DNA of 64,000 nucleotides from Burkholderiaceae bacterium (lineage in GTDB: Bacteria; Pseudomonadota; Gammaproteobacteria; Burkholderiales; Burkholderiaceae_C). The stretch is taken from contig JACKLO010000009.1 in the NCBI GenBank assembly GCA_024235915.1, forward strand, positions 392,308-456,307, written 5' to 3'. The translations under genes were made by a program, and so were the position numbers. Numbering within the stretch: the first letter of the stretch is position 1; the number at the start of each line of letters is the position of its first letter. The notes beneath the pieces are model-generated. The model had not been told where the DNA came from and did not search any database. It saw nothing but the letters and a program-made list of their open reading frames with translations. This document shows, piece by piece, positions 25,862 through 34,516 of this stretch.

Positions 25862-26764
25862 ATGCTTCATACGACCCCATCCGCCGTCCCGAGTCCAGCG
25901 CTTCAGGTCGGGCGGTCAGCCCGCAGGCTGACCCTGCCGGCCCTGATGCTGACCTTCGCCGCCACGGCCCTGGCCGGCGGACCGCCGGAAACGGTGGAGA
26001 CACGCAGCGTGCAGAGCGTGGCCGGCCACTGCTGCTGGGACAATTCCTGGAATACGCAGACGGCCAGCGGCGACGCCGAGTCCTACTACGTCAACAGCTG
26101 GGGCCTGTCCTGGGCCCGGATCAACGCGCAACCGGCGCAGTTCGGTCAACTCGCCGGCGAGCTTTCAGGGGGCAGCCAGCTGCCCGAGGGTTTTGTCGCC
26201 AGCGGCAGTGCGGTGGTGCTGCGCGACGCCTGGTCGGACCTGTTCACCATCGGCTCGACCACGCTGGCCGCCGGCACGCCGGTGCAACTGCAGCTGACGG
26301 TGCTGCTTGATGTGGACATGCTGACCATCGACCCTGACGGCAGCGGCATCGCCGGTGCCACCGGCCGCGCCGCGGCGGCGATCCACTCGGGTGGATGGGA
26401 CGCGCCTTGGCTGGCCGGCCTGAACCTGGAGACCGGCAGCGGCAAGCCCTACAGCGCGCTGGACGGCGAGTACAGCAACAGCAATGTCTACAACACCATG
26501 GTGGGTGCCACGCTGCACCTCGTCGGCGACATGTCGCTGAACTTCAACCACAGCAGCTCCTACGACGCGCGGGCCTGGGGCGAGGGCCACACCTTTGCCA
26601 CTTCGCTCTTCCGCATCGACGTGCTGACGCCCGACGTTCAGGTCACCACCGCCAGTGGCTTCAACTACGCCACGCCGGTGCCGGTGCCCGAGCCCGGCAG
26701 CTGGGCGCTGATGCTGGCGGGGTTGTGCGCGGTCGGCCCCTGGGTCAGGCGCCGCCTGCGCTGA
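25862..26764 (+). CDS. PEP-CTERM surface protein
   Basis: A 300-residue exported protein. The N terminus has a long n-region, then a hydrophobic stretch LTLPALMLTFAATALA followed by a likely cleavage site. The C terminus has the full sorting signal: PVPEPGSWALMLAGLCAVG and then arginines (VRRRLR). In this system an exosortase removes the tail and hands the protein to the outside, usually in exopolysaccharide-producing cells. No exosortase gene is in the window. The middle (about 40-270) is beta-rich and not recognised. AAGGAGAG precedes the ATG and a rho-independent terminator follows. Confidence 0.88.
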   Translation: MLHTTPSAVPSPALQVGRSARRLTLPALMLTFAATALAGGPPETVETRSVQSVAGHCCWDNSWNTQTASGDAESYYVNSWGLSWARINAQPAQFGQLAGELSGGSQLPEGFVASGSAVVLRDAWSDLFTIGSTTLAAGTPVQLQLTVLLDVDMLTIDPDGSGIAGATGRAAAAIHSGGWDAPWLAGLNLETGSGKPYSALDGEYSNSNVYNTMVGATLHLVGDMSLNFNHSSSYDARAWGEGHTFATSLFRIDVLTPDVQVTTASGFNYATPVPVPEPGSWALMLAGLCAVGPWVRRRLR

Positions 26765-26771
26765 AATGACA

Positions 26772-26805
26772 GCGGGGCGGCCCTGGCCGCCCCGCAGTTT
26801 TCTCA
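26772..26805 (+). terminator. rho-independent terminator after the PEP-CTERM gene
   Basis: A perfect GC-rich hairpin (GCGGGGCGGCC, CT, GGCCGCCCCGC at 26772-26795) followed by AGTTTTCTC. It lies 8 bases after the PEP-CTERM stop, in the gap to the convergent flavocytochrome gene. Confidence 0.85.
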
Positions 26806-26821
26806 TCGACCAGCCGACCGA

Positions 26822-28111
26822 TCAGCTGAGCATGTCGGCCCAGATGTTCTTCGCCCAGGCCTCGGCGTAGCGGCCTTCCAGGTCACTGCGCGCATCGGAC
26901 ACGCCACCCGAGCCGCCGACGGTGAAGAAACTCTTCTTCGTCGTCTCGTACTCGTGCACGCTGGCCACGTGGATGACGTGCGTGTCGTCGACGAAGCTCA
27001 TGCACACGTTGGTGAGCATCGGGTGCGGGTTCACCGGCAGGCCCTTGAGCTCTGCGACGATGGCCGCAGCCGTGACCTTGGCGTGCGAGTTGGCCATGTG
27101 GCCCGACTTGGGCATGCCCTGCGCCACCTGGATCGAATCACCGATCACGTGCACGTCCTTGGCCGCGGTGGACTCGAAGTTCAGGAAGTTCACATGGCAC
27201 CAGCGGCCGTTGGCGTTGGTGATGCCCATCTGCGTCACCAACGCGCCGGCGCGCATCACCGGCAGCACGTTGAGCACATCGGCCTTGACGTCGTCCTGCA
27301 CCTCGAACTTCAGCGTGTTGGTACGCGCGTCCACCGCCGTCAGCTTGTGCTGCGGGCGGTATTCCAGCATCGGGCCGTAGAAGTCCTTCCACGCGGCCTT
27401 GAACAGCTTGCCCTTGGACGTGACGTCCTGGTTGGCGTCCAGGATCAGCATCTTCGACTTCGGCTTGGCCTTCTTCAGGTAGGCCGCGATGACGCTGGCG
27501 CGCTCATACGGCCCTGGCGGGCAGCGGTACGGCGCCTCGGGGATGCTGATGGCCACGGTGCCGCCGTCGGGCATGGCCTCGATCTGTCGGCGCAGGCCCT
27601 CGGTCTCCGGGCCGGCCTTCCAGGCGTGCAGCATCTGGCCGCTGTCGTGCGCCGCCTTCAGGCCTTCCACACGGTCCCACATGAAGTCGATGCCGGGCGA
27701 CAGCACCAGCTTGTCGTAGCGCATTTCCTTGCCGCCGGCGAGCTTGACGGTCTTCTTCACCGGGTCCACAGCGGTGACCATGTCGTGCACGACGTTGACA
27801 CCGTGCGTGCCCGACAGCCCGCTGTAGGGCGTGGTGATGTCGGCCATGGTCTTCATGCCGGCGATCACGAGGTTGGAGACCGGGCAGGAGACGAAGGCGC
27901 GGTTGGGCTCGATCAACGTGACGTCGATGTCGCCATCGGAAAACACGCGCAGGTACTTCGAGACCGTGGAGCCGCCCCAGCCGCCGCCGACGACGACGAC
28001 CCTGGCCTTGGCGGCCGACGACCCCATCGTGCCGCAGCCGGTCAGGCCCAGCGCGCCGCCGGCCACCATGCCGGCCAGCAGCCGGCGACGTTGCATCGTG
28101 TGCTTGTCCAT
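26822..28111 (-). CDS. fccB: flavocytochrome c sulfide dehydrogenase, flavoprotein subunit
   Basis: 429 residues. RRRLLAGMVAGGALGL is a twin-arginine-type signal, followed by LTGC, which could also make it a lipoprotein. The mature part has the FAD fold VVVVGGGWGGS (about 38-48) and a cysteine in FVSCPVSN (C76) at the place where FAD is covalently bound in the Allochromatium enzyme. The C-terminal FCSD domain follows. It oxidises sulfide to sulfur in the periplasm and passes electrons to the cytochrome encoded just upstream. The start ATG at 28111 leaves an 11-base gap to that gene. Confidence 0.88.
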   Translation of the reverse strand: MDKHTMQRRRLLAGMVAGGALGLTGCGTMGSSAAKARVVVVGGGWGGSTVSKYLRVFSDGDIDVTLIEPNRAFVSCPVSNLVIAGMKTMADITTPYSGLSGTHGVNVVHDMVTAVDPVKKTVKLAGGKEMRYDKLVLSPGIDFMWDRVEGLKAAHDSGQMLHAWKAGPETEGLRRQIEAMPDGGTVAISIPEAPYRCPPGPYERASVIAAYLKKAKPKSKMLILDANQDVTSKGKLFKAAWKDFYGPMLEYRPQHKLTAVDARTNTLKFEVQDDVKADVLNVLPVMRAGALVTQMGITNANGRWCHVNFLNFESTAAKDVHVIGDSIQVAQGMPKSGHMANSHAKVTAAAIVAELKGLPVNPHPMLTNVCMSFVDDTHVIHVASVHEYETTKKSFFTVGGSGGVSDARSDLEGRYAEAWAKNIWADMLS

Positions 28112-28122
28112 CGTGGTTCTCC

Positions 28123-28464
28123 TCACTTCTGCGCGCCGAAGTACTTGGCCAGCGACTCGAGCTGTTCCTGCGAATAGCCCTTGGTGATCTGGTGCATGAT
28201 CGTCGCGGGCCGCTGGCCGATGCGGAAGGCCGTCAGCTGCTCCAGGATGTACTTCTCCGGCAGGCCGGCCAGCTTGACCATGGCCTGGCCTTGCACGGCG
28301 TGGCCGTCGGTGCCATGGCAATGTGCGCAGGTGGCGGCCAGCGCGCGGGTGCGCAGACGCTCGGTGTCGGACTGGGCATCGGCCCAGGCGGGCGCGGTGT
28401 GCAGGCCGGCCAGCAGGGCGCCGGCCAGGGCCGCGGTGCGCGCGGTGTGGCGGGGTTGGGGCAT
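28123..28464 (-). CDS. fccA: monohaem cytochrome c, partner of the sulfide dehydrogenase
   Basis: 113 residues. A signal peptide (about 1-28, cleavage after AWA) precedes one CxxCH haem site, CAHCH (46-50), and a later methionine in TIMHQ that can be the second ligand. Classic FccA carries two haems, and this one carries a single haem, as in the SoxE/FccA-short type. AAGGAGAG lies before the ATG at 28464. The mature protein is periplasmic and should take electrons from the flavoprotein encoded 11 bases downstream. Confidence 0.85.
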   Translation of the reverse strand: MPQPRHTARTAALAGALLAGLHTAPAWADAQSDTERLRTRALAATCAHCHGTDGHAVQGQAMVKLAGLPEKYILEQLTAFRIGQRPATIMHQITKGYSQEQLESLAKYFGAQK

Positions 28465-28628
28465 CGTCTCTCCTTGCAGCGGGAAGCCGTTGTACATCGG
28501 TCCGTGGACCGCGGCATTCTGAAGCTGAATCAGTCAATGCTGATGGAGTGATATCCCCTAGCCCGTAGGGTACCGCGCGTCAGGCCGTGGTCAGGCCGGT
28601 GGGCTGCAACGTGTTGATGCCTGCCTGC
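28465..28628. promoter_or_regulatory. putative promoter region of fccAB
   Basis: 164 bases between the ABC ATPase stop and fccA. It holds two short inverted repeats: CCCTA-GCCCG-TAGGG (28556-28570) and GGTCC-GT-GGACC (near 28499-28510). On the minus strand TTGACT starts a possible -35 but no good -10 is seen. Whether fccAB has its own promoter or is read through from the ABC genes cannot be decided. Confidence 0.35.
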
Positions 28629-29411
28629 TCAGGCCGCGGCCGTCTGTGCCGCGATCACCTCGGCACGCACCGTCTCCGTCAGCTCCGCTTTCAGCGCGGC
28701 GAAGTCGGGCGTGGTTTTCATCGCGTAGTGCCGCGGATGCGGCAGCGGCACCGGGCGGTCGAGCTTGATGCGGCCAGGCCGCGCGCTCATCACGACCACG
28801 CGGCTGCCCATGAACACCGCTTCGTCGATGTCGTGGGTGACGAACAGCACCGTCGTCCGCTCCGCCTCCCAGATGCCCAGCAGCAGTTCCTGCATCAGCT
28901 CGCGCGTCTGGTGGTCCAGGGCCCCGAAGGGTTCGTCCATCAGCAGCATGCGTGGCCGGTTGGCCAACGCCCGCGCCAGTGCCGTGCGCTGCTGCATGCC
29001 GCCGGAAAGCTGCTTGGGGTAATGCTGCTCGAAGCCCTTCAGGCCGACCTGCGACAGGTAGGTGCGAGCCGTGGCCACCTGCTCCGCGCGGGGCAGGCCG
29101 CGCTCGCGCAGGCCGAAACACACGTTGTCGAGCACCGTCAGCCAGGGGAACAGCGTGTAGCTCTGGAACACCATGCCGCGATCGGCGCCGGGGCCGTCGA
29201 TGCGCTGGCCGTCCAGCGTCACCGCGCCGGCGGTCGGATGGTCCAGCCCGGCCACGATGCGCAGGAGCGTGCTCTTGCCGCAGCCGCTGGGGCCGAGGAT
29301 GGTGATGAATTCGTTCTCGGCCACGTCCAGGTCGGTGGCCTGCAGCGCCAGCGTGGACCCGGTGGTGGAAGCGAAGCGGCGCTCCACGCCGCGCACCTGC
29401 AACATCGTCAT
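28629..29411 (-). CDS. ABC transporter ATPase, nitrate/sulfonate/taurine type
   Basis: 260 residues from the ATG at 29411 (GAGGAG upstream). Walker A GPSGCGKSTLL, signature LSGGMQQR and Walker B LLMDEPFGALD are intact. The closest types are SsuB/TauB/NrtD-like importer ATPases. It follows the permease gene directly and energises import of the ligand bound by the receptor encoded at 30783-31745. The ligand is unknown; the family covers sulfonates, taurine, nitrate and pyrimidine precursors. Confidence 0.9.
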   Translation of the reverse strand: MTMLQVRGVERRFASTTGSTLALQATDLDVAENEFITILGPSGCGKSTLLRIVAGLDHPTAGAVTLDGQRIDGPGADRGMVFQSYTLFPWLTVLDNVCFGLRERGLPRAEQVATARTYLSQVGLKGFEQHYPKQLSGGMQQRTALARALANRPRMLLMDEPFGALDHQTRELMQELLLGIWEAERTTVLFVTHDIDEAVFMGSRVVVMSARPGRIKLDRPVPLPHPRHYAMKTTPDFAALKAELTETVRAEVIAAQTAAA

Positions 29412-29425
29412 GCCCGTGTCTCCTC

Positions 29426-30217
29426 TCATCGCCCCAGTTGTGCCCAGGGGAACAGGCGGCGGTTGCCCCACTTGAAGGCGAAGTCGCTGACCAGGCCGAT
29501 GAGGCCGATCACGATGATGCCGAAGATGATCTGGTCGGTGGCCAGCAGCGCCTGGCTGTCGGTGATCATGTGGCCGATACCGGAACTGGCGCCGATGAGC
29601 TCGGCCACGATGACGTAGGTCCAGGCCCAGCCCAGCACCATGCGCAGGGTTTCGGCGATTTCCGGTGCAGCGCCGGGGATCAGCACGCGGCGGATCAGGC
29701 CTGTGTCCTTGACGCCCAGCGTGTAGGCGGCCTCCACGAGGTCGCGGCGCGTGTTGCCCACCGTCACCGCGATCATCAGCACGAGCTGGAAGAAGCTGCC
29801 GATGAAGATGACCGCGAGTTTCTGCGCCTCACCGATGCCGGCCCAGAGGATCAGCAGCGGGATGAAGGCGCTGGCCGGCAGGTAGCGCGCGAAGCTGACA
29901 AAGGGTTCGAAGAAGGCTTCGATGGGCTTGTAGGCACCCATCGCCACGCCCAGCGGCAGCGCCAGCGCCGCCGCAATCGCAAAGCCGCCGACCACCCGCC
30001 ACACCGTCATGCCGATGTCGTGCGCGAAACCCATTTCGGTGAGCAGCGTCCAGCCGGAGCGCAGCATCTTCAGCGGGTCGGCCAGGAACAGCGGTTCGAC
30101 GAAACCGCCGAAGGTGGCCAGCGCCCAGGCGGCCACGAACAGCACGAAGAAGCTCACGCCAAGGATGACGCGCGTGGCCGGGTTGACGGGTTGCAAGGGT
30201 TTCATGGTTCGATGCAT
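29426..30217 (-). CDS. ABC transporter permease, SsuC/TauC type
   Basis: 263 residues with about six membrane helices and the ABC coupling loop (EAAYTLGVKDTGLIRRVLIPGAAPEI region, about 170-195). The start is uncertain: ATG at 30217 or 30205, neither with a strong ribosome site. It lies 14 bases before the ATPase gene. The gap upstream to the receptor gene is 565 bases and holds an inverted-repeat element, so its promoter or leader may have changed. Confidence 0.88.
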   Translation of the reverse strand: MHRTMKPLQPVNPATRVILGVSFFVLFVAAWALATFGGFVEPLFLADPLKMLRSGWTLLTEMGFAHDIGMTVWRVVGGFAIAAALALPLGVAMGAYKPIEAFFEPFVSFARYLPASAFIPLLILWAGIGEAQKLAVIFIGSFFQLVLMIAVTVGNTRRDLVEAAYTLGVKDTGLIRRVLIPGAAPEIAETLRMVLGWAWTYVIVAELIGASSGIGHMITDSQALLATDQIIFGIIVIGLIGLVSDFAFKWGNRRLFPWAQLGR

Positions 30218-30271
30218 CAAGAGGTCCCGTCAGGGGACGTTGGGCGCTTGATCGAAGCCTTTGACAGCTTT

Positions 30272-30761
30272 CGACCCGGAGCGGACGTTGGATGCTGTGC
30301 GTGCATTTGATGCCGCACTCCACCGCCGAGGCGGCAAGTCGACGGCGGGCAGGCCTGTGGCGCTTAGATCGGACGGCCTGCGCTGCGCTCCGGCTCCCCT
30401 GCGCTTCTCGGTCCCGAGGCCCGCGGCCAAACTCCCGCCGCTCACTTCGTTCGCTGTGGTCGGACAGCGGCCGCGAGTCCGTTTACGAAGCGCGCTGGCG
30501 CGCGCGGCCTCGGGCCCTGCGATGCTCGGCGTCCTCGATGCGCGCCACAGACCTGCCCGCCGCCGCCTTGCGGACGCACACGGGTGCCTGAGGGAGAACA
30601 ACTGTGGCCCCTGGCCGCGGAGGGCGGGTCTGGCCTGGCGCGAGGTAAAGGAGGAGGCGAGCGCCCTGCGCGAGCCGGGGGACAGGAGCGCCAGGCCAGG
30701 CCCGCCCTCCGCGGCCCGCGCCGCTGCGAACGCACAGAGAACCAACGTCCTCTCCGGGTCG
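30272..30761. mobile_element. ~490-base element with 20-base terminal inverted repeats, no transposase
   Basis: The left end CGACCCGGAGCGGACGTTGG (30272-30291) and right end CCAACGTCCTCTCCGGGTCG (30742-30761) are inverted copies with 19 of 20 matches. A second matching pair lies inside: GCGGGCAGGCCTGTGGCGC near the left and its inverse GCGCCACAGACCTGCCCGC near 30541-30559. The interior has no open frame with a recognisable product; both strands give arginine-rich peptides beginning with FDPERTL. It separates the receptor gene of an ABC operon from its permease gene. It behaves like a MITE or composite intergenic repeat; no clear target duplication was identified. Confidence 0.6.
30613..30716. 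repeat. large hairpin, 29-base arms, inside the inverted-repeat element
   Basis: Left arm 30613-30641 and right arm 30688-30716 are inverted copies with 28 of 29 matches (GGCCGCGGAGGGCGGG... and its inverse), separated by 46 bases. As RNA on either strand it would form a very stable stem, which could lower expression of the permease gene relative to the receptor gene. Confidence 0.9.
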
Positions 30762-30782
30762 AACGCCGCCGCCCGCAACAAC

Positions 30783-31745
30783 TCACTTGATGAACTGCGT
30801 ATCCGCCAGCTTCGACAAATCCGGCAGCGCCTTGATGATCCCCGACTCCAGCAGCAGGTCGGCTGCGTCCTTGCTGAACGCGGCGTGCTCGCCGGCGAAG
30901 AACTTCTGGTTCGCGGCGCGGTCCTGCCAGCGCAGGAACTTCTGGCTGGCCTCGAACTTCTCGGCCGGCTGCTTGACGTCGGCGCCCATGATGCCGAAGG
31001 ACTTCTGCGGCTCGGCCTGGATCATCGCCACGGCGTCGAAGTAGCCGTCAGCCAGCGCCTTGGCGGCCTTGGGGTTCTCGGCCAGGAACTTCGGCGTGCA
31101 GCCGAAGGTGTCCATGATCATCGGGTAGTCCAGCGTGGTGGCGATGATCTTGCCGGCGTCCGGCTTCTCGCGCACGGCCGACAGGTAGGGCTCGTAGGTC
31201 ATCGCGGCGTCCAGGCCCGCGGTGCCGGCGATCATGGCGTTGGCGGCGGCCTGCGGCTCCAGGTTCACCACCTTCACGTCCTTCACCGACAGGCCGTTCT
31301 TCTTCAGCATCCAGGCCAGCGTGAAGTACGGTGCCGTGCCCGGCGCGCTGGCGGCCACGGTCTTGCCTTTGAGGTCGGCGATCTTGGCGATGCCGGGCTT
31401 GACCACCATGCCGTCGGCGCCGTAGCTCTTGTCGAGCTGGAAGATCTGGGTCGTGGGGATGCCATTGGCGGTCCACACGATCCAGGTCTCCACCGTGGTG
31501 GCGGCGCACTGGATGTCGCCGCTGGCCAGGGCCAGGTGGCGGTCCTTCTGCGGGATCTTCTTGATCGTCACGTCCAGGCCGTGCTTCTTGAACAGGCCGG
31601 CTTCCTTGGCCAGCGTCAGCGGTGCAAAACCGGTCCAGCCGGACATGCCGATGGACACGGCGGTCTGGGCCTGGGCCACCGGGGCGGCCACGGTCAGGGC
31701 AGCGGCCAGGGCGGACATCAGCAACGGGGTCAACAGCTTCTTCAT
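30783..31745 (-). CDS. periplasmic substrate-binding protein of the NMT1/SsuA type
   Basis: 320 residues, start at 31745 (MKKLL). A clear signal peptide (about 1-26, AVAQAQ) precedes a two-lobe binding protein: GMSGWTGFAPLTLAKEAGLFKKHGLDV (about 32-58), SGDIQCAATTVE and the hinge region AASAPGTAPYF. This is the receptor of the importer encoded by the next two minus-strand genes. The ligand is unknown. Its stop lies only 21 bases from the right end of the inverted-repeat element. It is followed upstream by the esterase gene, 39 bases away. Confidence 0.9.
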   Translation of the reverse strand: MKKLLTPLLMSALAAALTVAAPVAQAQTAVSIGMSGWTGFAPLTLAKEAGLFKKHGLDVTIKKIPQKDRHLALASGDIQCAATTVETWIVWTANGIPTTQIFQLDKSYGADGMVVKPGIAKIADLKGKTVAASAPGTAPYFTLAWMLKKNGLSVKDVKVVNLEPQAAANAMIAGTAGLDAAMTYEPYLSAVREKPDAGKIIATTLDYPMIMDTFGCTPKFLAENPKAAKALADGYFDAVAMIQAEPQKSFGIMGADVKQPAEKFEASQKFLRWQDRAANQKFFAGEHAAFSKDAADLLLESGIIKALPDLSKLADTQFIK

Positions 31746-31784
31746 CGCAGGTACTCCAGGGTGGGACAACAGGTCGGTGGGTGG

Positions 31785-32993
31785 TCAGGGCCGGGCCATG
31801 GCGGGCCAGGCATCGAGAAAGCGGAGCATGGGTTCCACGCGTGCCGCCCAGGCGGCCTCGTCGTGGCCGGCGTCGGGCACTTCCAGGTAGTGCAGGTCGG
31901 CATCGGACCAGCCGCGTTCGCGCAGCGATGTATGCATGCGGCGTGCCAGCGTCAGGTGCACCAGACCTTCGCTGCCGCCGAAATCCAGCCACAGCCGCGG
32001 CCGCGGCGACGCCGGTGTCCAGGCCGACAGCTGACGAAACGCCACGCCGAAATCCCACCACAGCGCTGGCGACACCACCAGCGCGCTGCCGAAGACCTGG
32101 CCGTGCTGCAGCGCCAGCCAGAACGAGACCAGGCCACCGAGCGACGAGCCGCCCACCGCCGTGTGTTCGCGGTCGGGCAGGGTCCGGTAACGGCGGTCGA
32201 TCAGCGGCTTGAGTTCGTCGACCAGGAAGCGCGCATAGGCCGGTGCACCGCCGCCGCGCCCGCCGTGCAGCCAATCTACCGTGGGCGTGTAGTCCATGCC
32301 CCGCTGCGGCCCGCTGGCGATGGCGACCACGATCAGCGGGCCGACGGCGCCCGCCGACACCAGCCGCTGCGCCGTCTCGTCCACGCCCCATTCCTCGCCC
32401 GCCGCCGCATCGTCGAAGACGTTCTGGCCGTCCTGCAGGTAGAGCACCGGGTAGCGGCGCGCAGCCTCCTGCGCATAGCCGGGCGGCAGCCAGACCTGCA
32501 CATCGCGCGCGGGAACTTGCGCCGACGGCACGAGCCCCAGCCGCTCGATCAAGCCGGTGCGGCGCAACATGGCCGGGTCTGGCGGTGCGTCGAAGGCCCG
32601 CACGATCTGCGGCACAGCCACGTCCAGCCGCAGGCGCCGATTGGGGCCGGCTTCCCAACCTTCGCCGTCACCCTGCCCTGCGCGCTCAATGCGGAACTTG
32701 TAGGCCACCGACCGGCCCTCGGCGGGCGGGGTCTCGAAACGGATGTCGCCGCGGTAGCGGCCGTCACCCGCCGGCGCCAGCAGCAGCGGCTGCTGCCAGG
32801 ACAGCGGCGGGTGGTTGCCGCGCACCGCCACGGCGTCTCGCCCCGGCACGAACTGCCCGGCGGTGATCTGCGCACGCAGATCGGCTTCGACCTTCACGAT
32901 CACGGGAGCAGCCGCGGTGCTCACGACCACGCACAGGCCGCCCACCCAGGCGACCAGCGCGCCGCGCAGACGACCGATCAGGCCGGCACCCAC
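31785..32993 (-). CDS. secreted alpha/beta-hydrolase esterase (enterochelin esterase-like)
   Basis: 402 residues from a GTG start that overlaps the end of hutH by 16 bases and has GAGGTG upstream. A signal peptide (LVAWVGGLCVVVSTAAAP) leads to an Ig-like N-terminal domain (about 30-150), then an esterase domain with the nucleophile elbow GGSSLGGL and a terminal histidine in DAGHDEAAW. The family (Fes/esterase D, PF00756) cleaves esters of sugars, siderophores or acyl groups. Its translational coupling to hutH is odd given the different functions; a common transcript is likely. Confidence 0.8.
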   Translation of the reverse strand: MGAGLIGRLRGALVAWVGGLCVVVSTAAAPVIVKVEADLRAQITAGQFVPGRDAVAVRGNHPPLSWQQPLLLAPAGDGRYRGDIRFETPPAEGRSVAYKFRIERAGQGDGEGWEAGPNRRLRLDVAVPQIVRAFDAPPDPAMLRRTGLIERLGLVPSAQVPARDVQVWLPPGYAQEAARRYPVLYLQDGQNVFDDAAAGEEWGVDETAQRLVSAGAVGPLIVVAIASGPQRGMDYTPTVDWLHGGRGGGAPAYARFLVDELKPLIDRRYRTLPDREHTAVGGSSLGGLVSFWLALQHGQVFGSALVVSPALWWDFGVAFRQLSAWTPASPRPRLWLDFGGSEGLVHLTLARRMHTSLRERGWSDADLHYLEVPDAGHDEAAWAARVEPMLRFLDAWPAMARP

Positions 32994-34516
32994 AGCGGCG
33001 GCACCTCGGGCAGACCCCGCAGCAAAGGTGAGAGCACGCCCCCGGCCACCATGGCCGCCGCGGCCTCGAGGTCGGGCGCCAGGTGGCGGTCTACATCCAC
33101 CGACGGACAGCGTTGACGCAGCAGGGTGATGGCCTGCTCCAGCGGCGTGCTGCTGGCCAGCGGCCGCAGGAAGCCGACGCCCTGGGCGGCAGCCAGCCAC
33201 TCGATGCCCAGGATGTGCGCCACGTTGGCGATCATCGGCTGCAGGCGCCGCGCCGCGAAGGTGGCCATGCTGACGTGGTCCTCCTGGTTGGCGCTGGTGG
33301 GCAAGCTGTCCACGCTGGCCGGGTGGGCCAGGCTCTTGTTCTCGCTGGCCAGCGCGGCGGCGGTGACGTGCGCGATCATGAAGCCGCTGTTCAGGCCGGC
33401 GTCAGCGGTCAGGAACGGGGGCAGGCGCGAGACGCCGGCGTCGATCAGCATCGCGATGCGGCGCTCGGAGATGGCGCCCACCTCGGCGATGGCGCAGGCC
33501 ATGGCGTCGGCGGCCAGGGCTACCGGTTCAGCGTGGAAATTCCCGCCGCTGAGCATGGCGCCATCTTCAGGAAACACCAACGGGTTGTCCGTCACCGCAT
33601 TGGCCTCGCGCACCAGCACCAGCGCCGCATGGCGCAGTTGGTCCAGTGCTGCGCCCACCACCTGCGGCTGGCAGCGCAGGCAGTAGGGGTCCTGCACCCG
33701 GTCGTCGCCTTCGGTGTGCGAGGCACGGATGGCGCTGCCCGCCAGCAGCAGCCGGTAGTGCTGCGCCACGTCGATCTGGCCGGGTTGGCCACGCAGCTGG
33801 TGGATGCGCGGGTCGAAGGGGCCGTCGCTGCCGCGCGCGGCGTCCACCGTCAGCGCGCCGATCACCAGCGCGCTTTCCAGCACGGGTTCGAACGACAGCA
33901 GGCCATACAGCGCCAGCGCCGTGCTGGTCTGTGTGCCGTTGATCAGCGCCAGCCCTTCCTTGGCCGCCAGTTCCAACGGGGCAATGCCATGGGCACGCAG
34001 CAGTTCGGCGGCCGGCACGCGGGCGCCGTCGACGTTGAACTCGCCCTCGCCCATCAGCGCCAGCGTCATGTGCGACAGCGGCGCCAGGTCGCCCGACGCG
34101 CCCACCGAGCCCTGCGCCGGGATCCACGGCACCAAGCCTGCGTTGTGCACCGCCAGTAGCGCGTCGATCACCTCGGGCCGCACGCCGGAGTAGCCGCGGC
34201 CCAGACTCGCCGCCTTCAGCGCCAGCATCAGGCGCACCACGGGCGGCGCCAGCGGCGCGCCCACGCCCACGCTGTGGCTGCGGATCAGGTTGCGCTGCAG
34301 TGTGGCCAGATCTTCGGCCCCGATGCGGGTGCTGGCCAGCTTGCCGAAGCCGGTGTTGACCCCATAGACCGCGACATCACCGGCGGCGGCACGCTGCACC
34401 ACGGCGGCGCTGGCCTGCACTGCTGGCAGCGCCATCGGGTCCAGCATCAGGCGGTGGCCCCCCGCGTGGATGGCCTGGAGTTCGTCCAGCGACAGCTGGC
34501 CTGGGCGCAACAGCAT
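32978..34516 (-). CDS. hutH: histidine ammonia-lyase
   Basis: 512 residues. The MIO cofactor triad Ala-Ser-Gly is intact in GSVGASGDLAPLSH, with YGVNTGFGKL near the start and QEDHVSM near the end, all family marks. It converts histidine to urocanate and ammonia, the first step of the Hut pathway. Its ATG overlaps the stop of hutU (TGATG). Although first in the pathway it is second in the operon. Confidence 0.97.
   Translation of the reverse strand: MLLRPGQLSLDELQAIHAGGHRLMLDPMALPAVQASAAVVQRAAAGDVAVYGVNTGFGKLASTRIGAEDLATLQRNLIRSHSVGVGAPLAPPVVRLMLALKAASLGRGYSGVRPEVIDALLAVHNAGLVPWIPAQGSVGASGDLAPLSHMTLALMGEGEFNVDGARVPAAELLRAHGIAPLELAAKEGLALINGTQTSTALALYGLLSFEPVLESALVIGALTVDAARGSDGPFDPRIHQLRGQPGQIDVAQHYRLLLAGSAIRASHTEGDDRVQDPYCLRCQPQVVGAALDQLRHAALVLVREANAVTDNPLVFPEDGAMLSGGNFHAEPVALAADAMACAIAEVGAISERRIAMLIDAGVSRLPPFLTADAGLNSGFMIAHVTAAALASENKSLAHPASVDSLPTSANQEDHVSMATFAARRLQPMIANVAHILGIEWLAAAQGVGFLRPLASSTPLEQAITLLRQRCPSVDVDRHLAPDLEAAAAMVAGGVLSPLLRGLPEVPPLWVPA

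Noticed and set aside
30230..30781. Protein-coding gene inside the inverted-repeat element
   Set aside because: Both strands give arginine-rich peptides whose only shared feature (FDPERTL) comes from the inverted repeat itself. No transposase motif was found.
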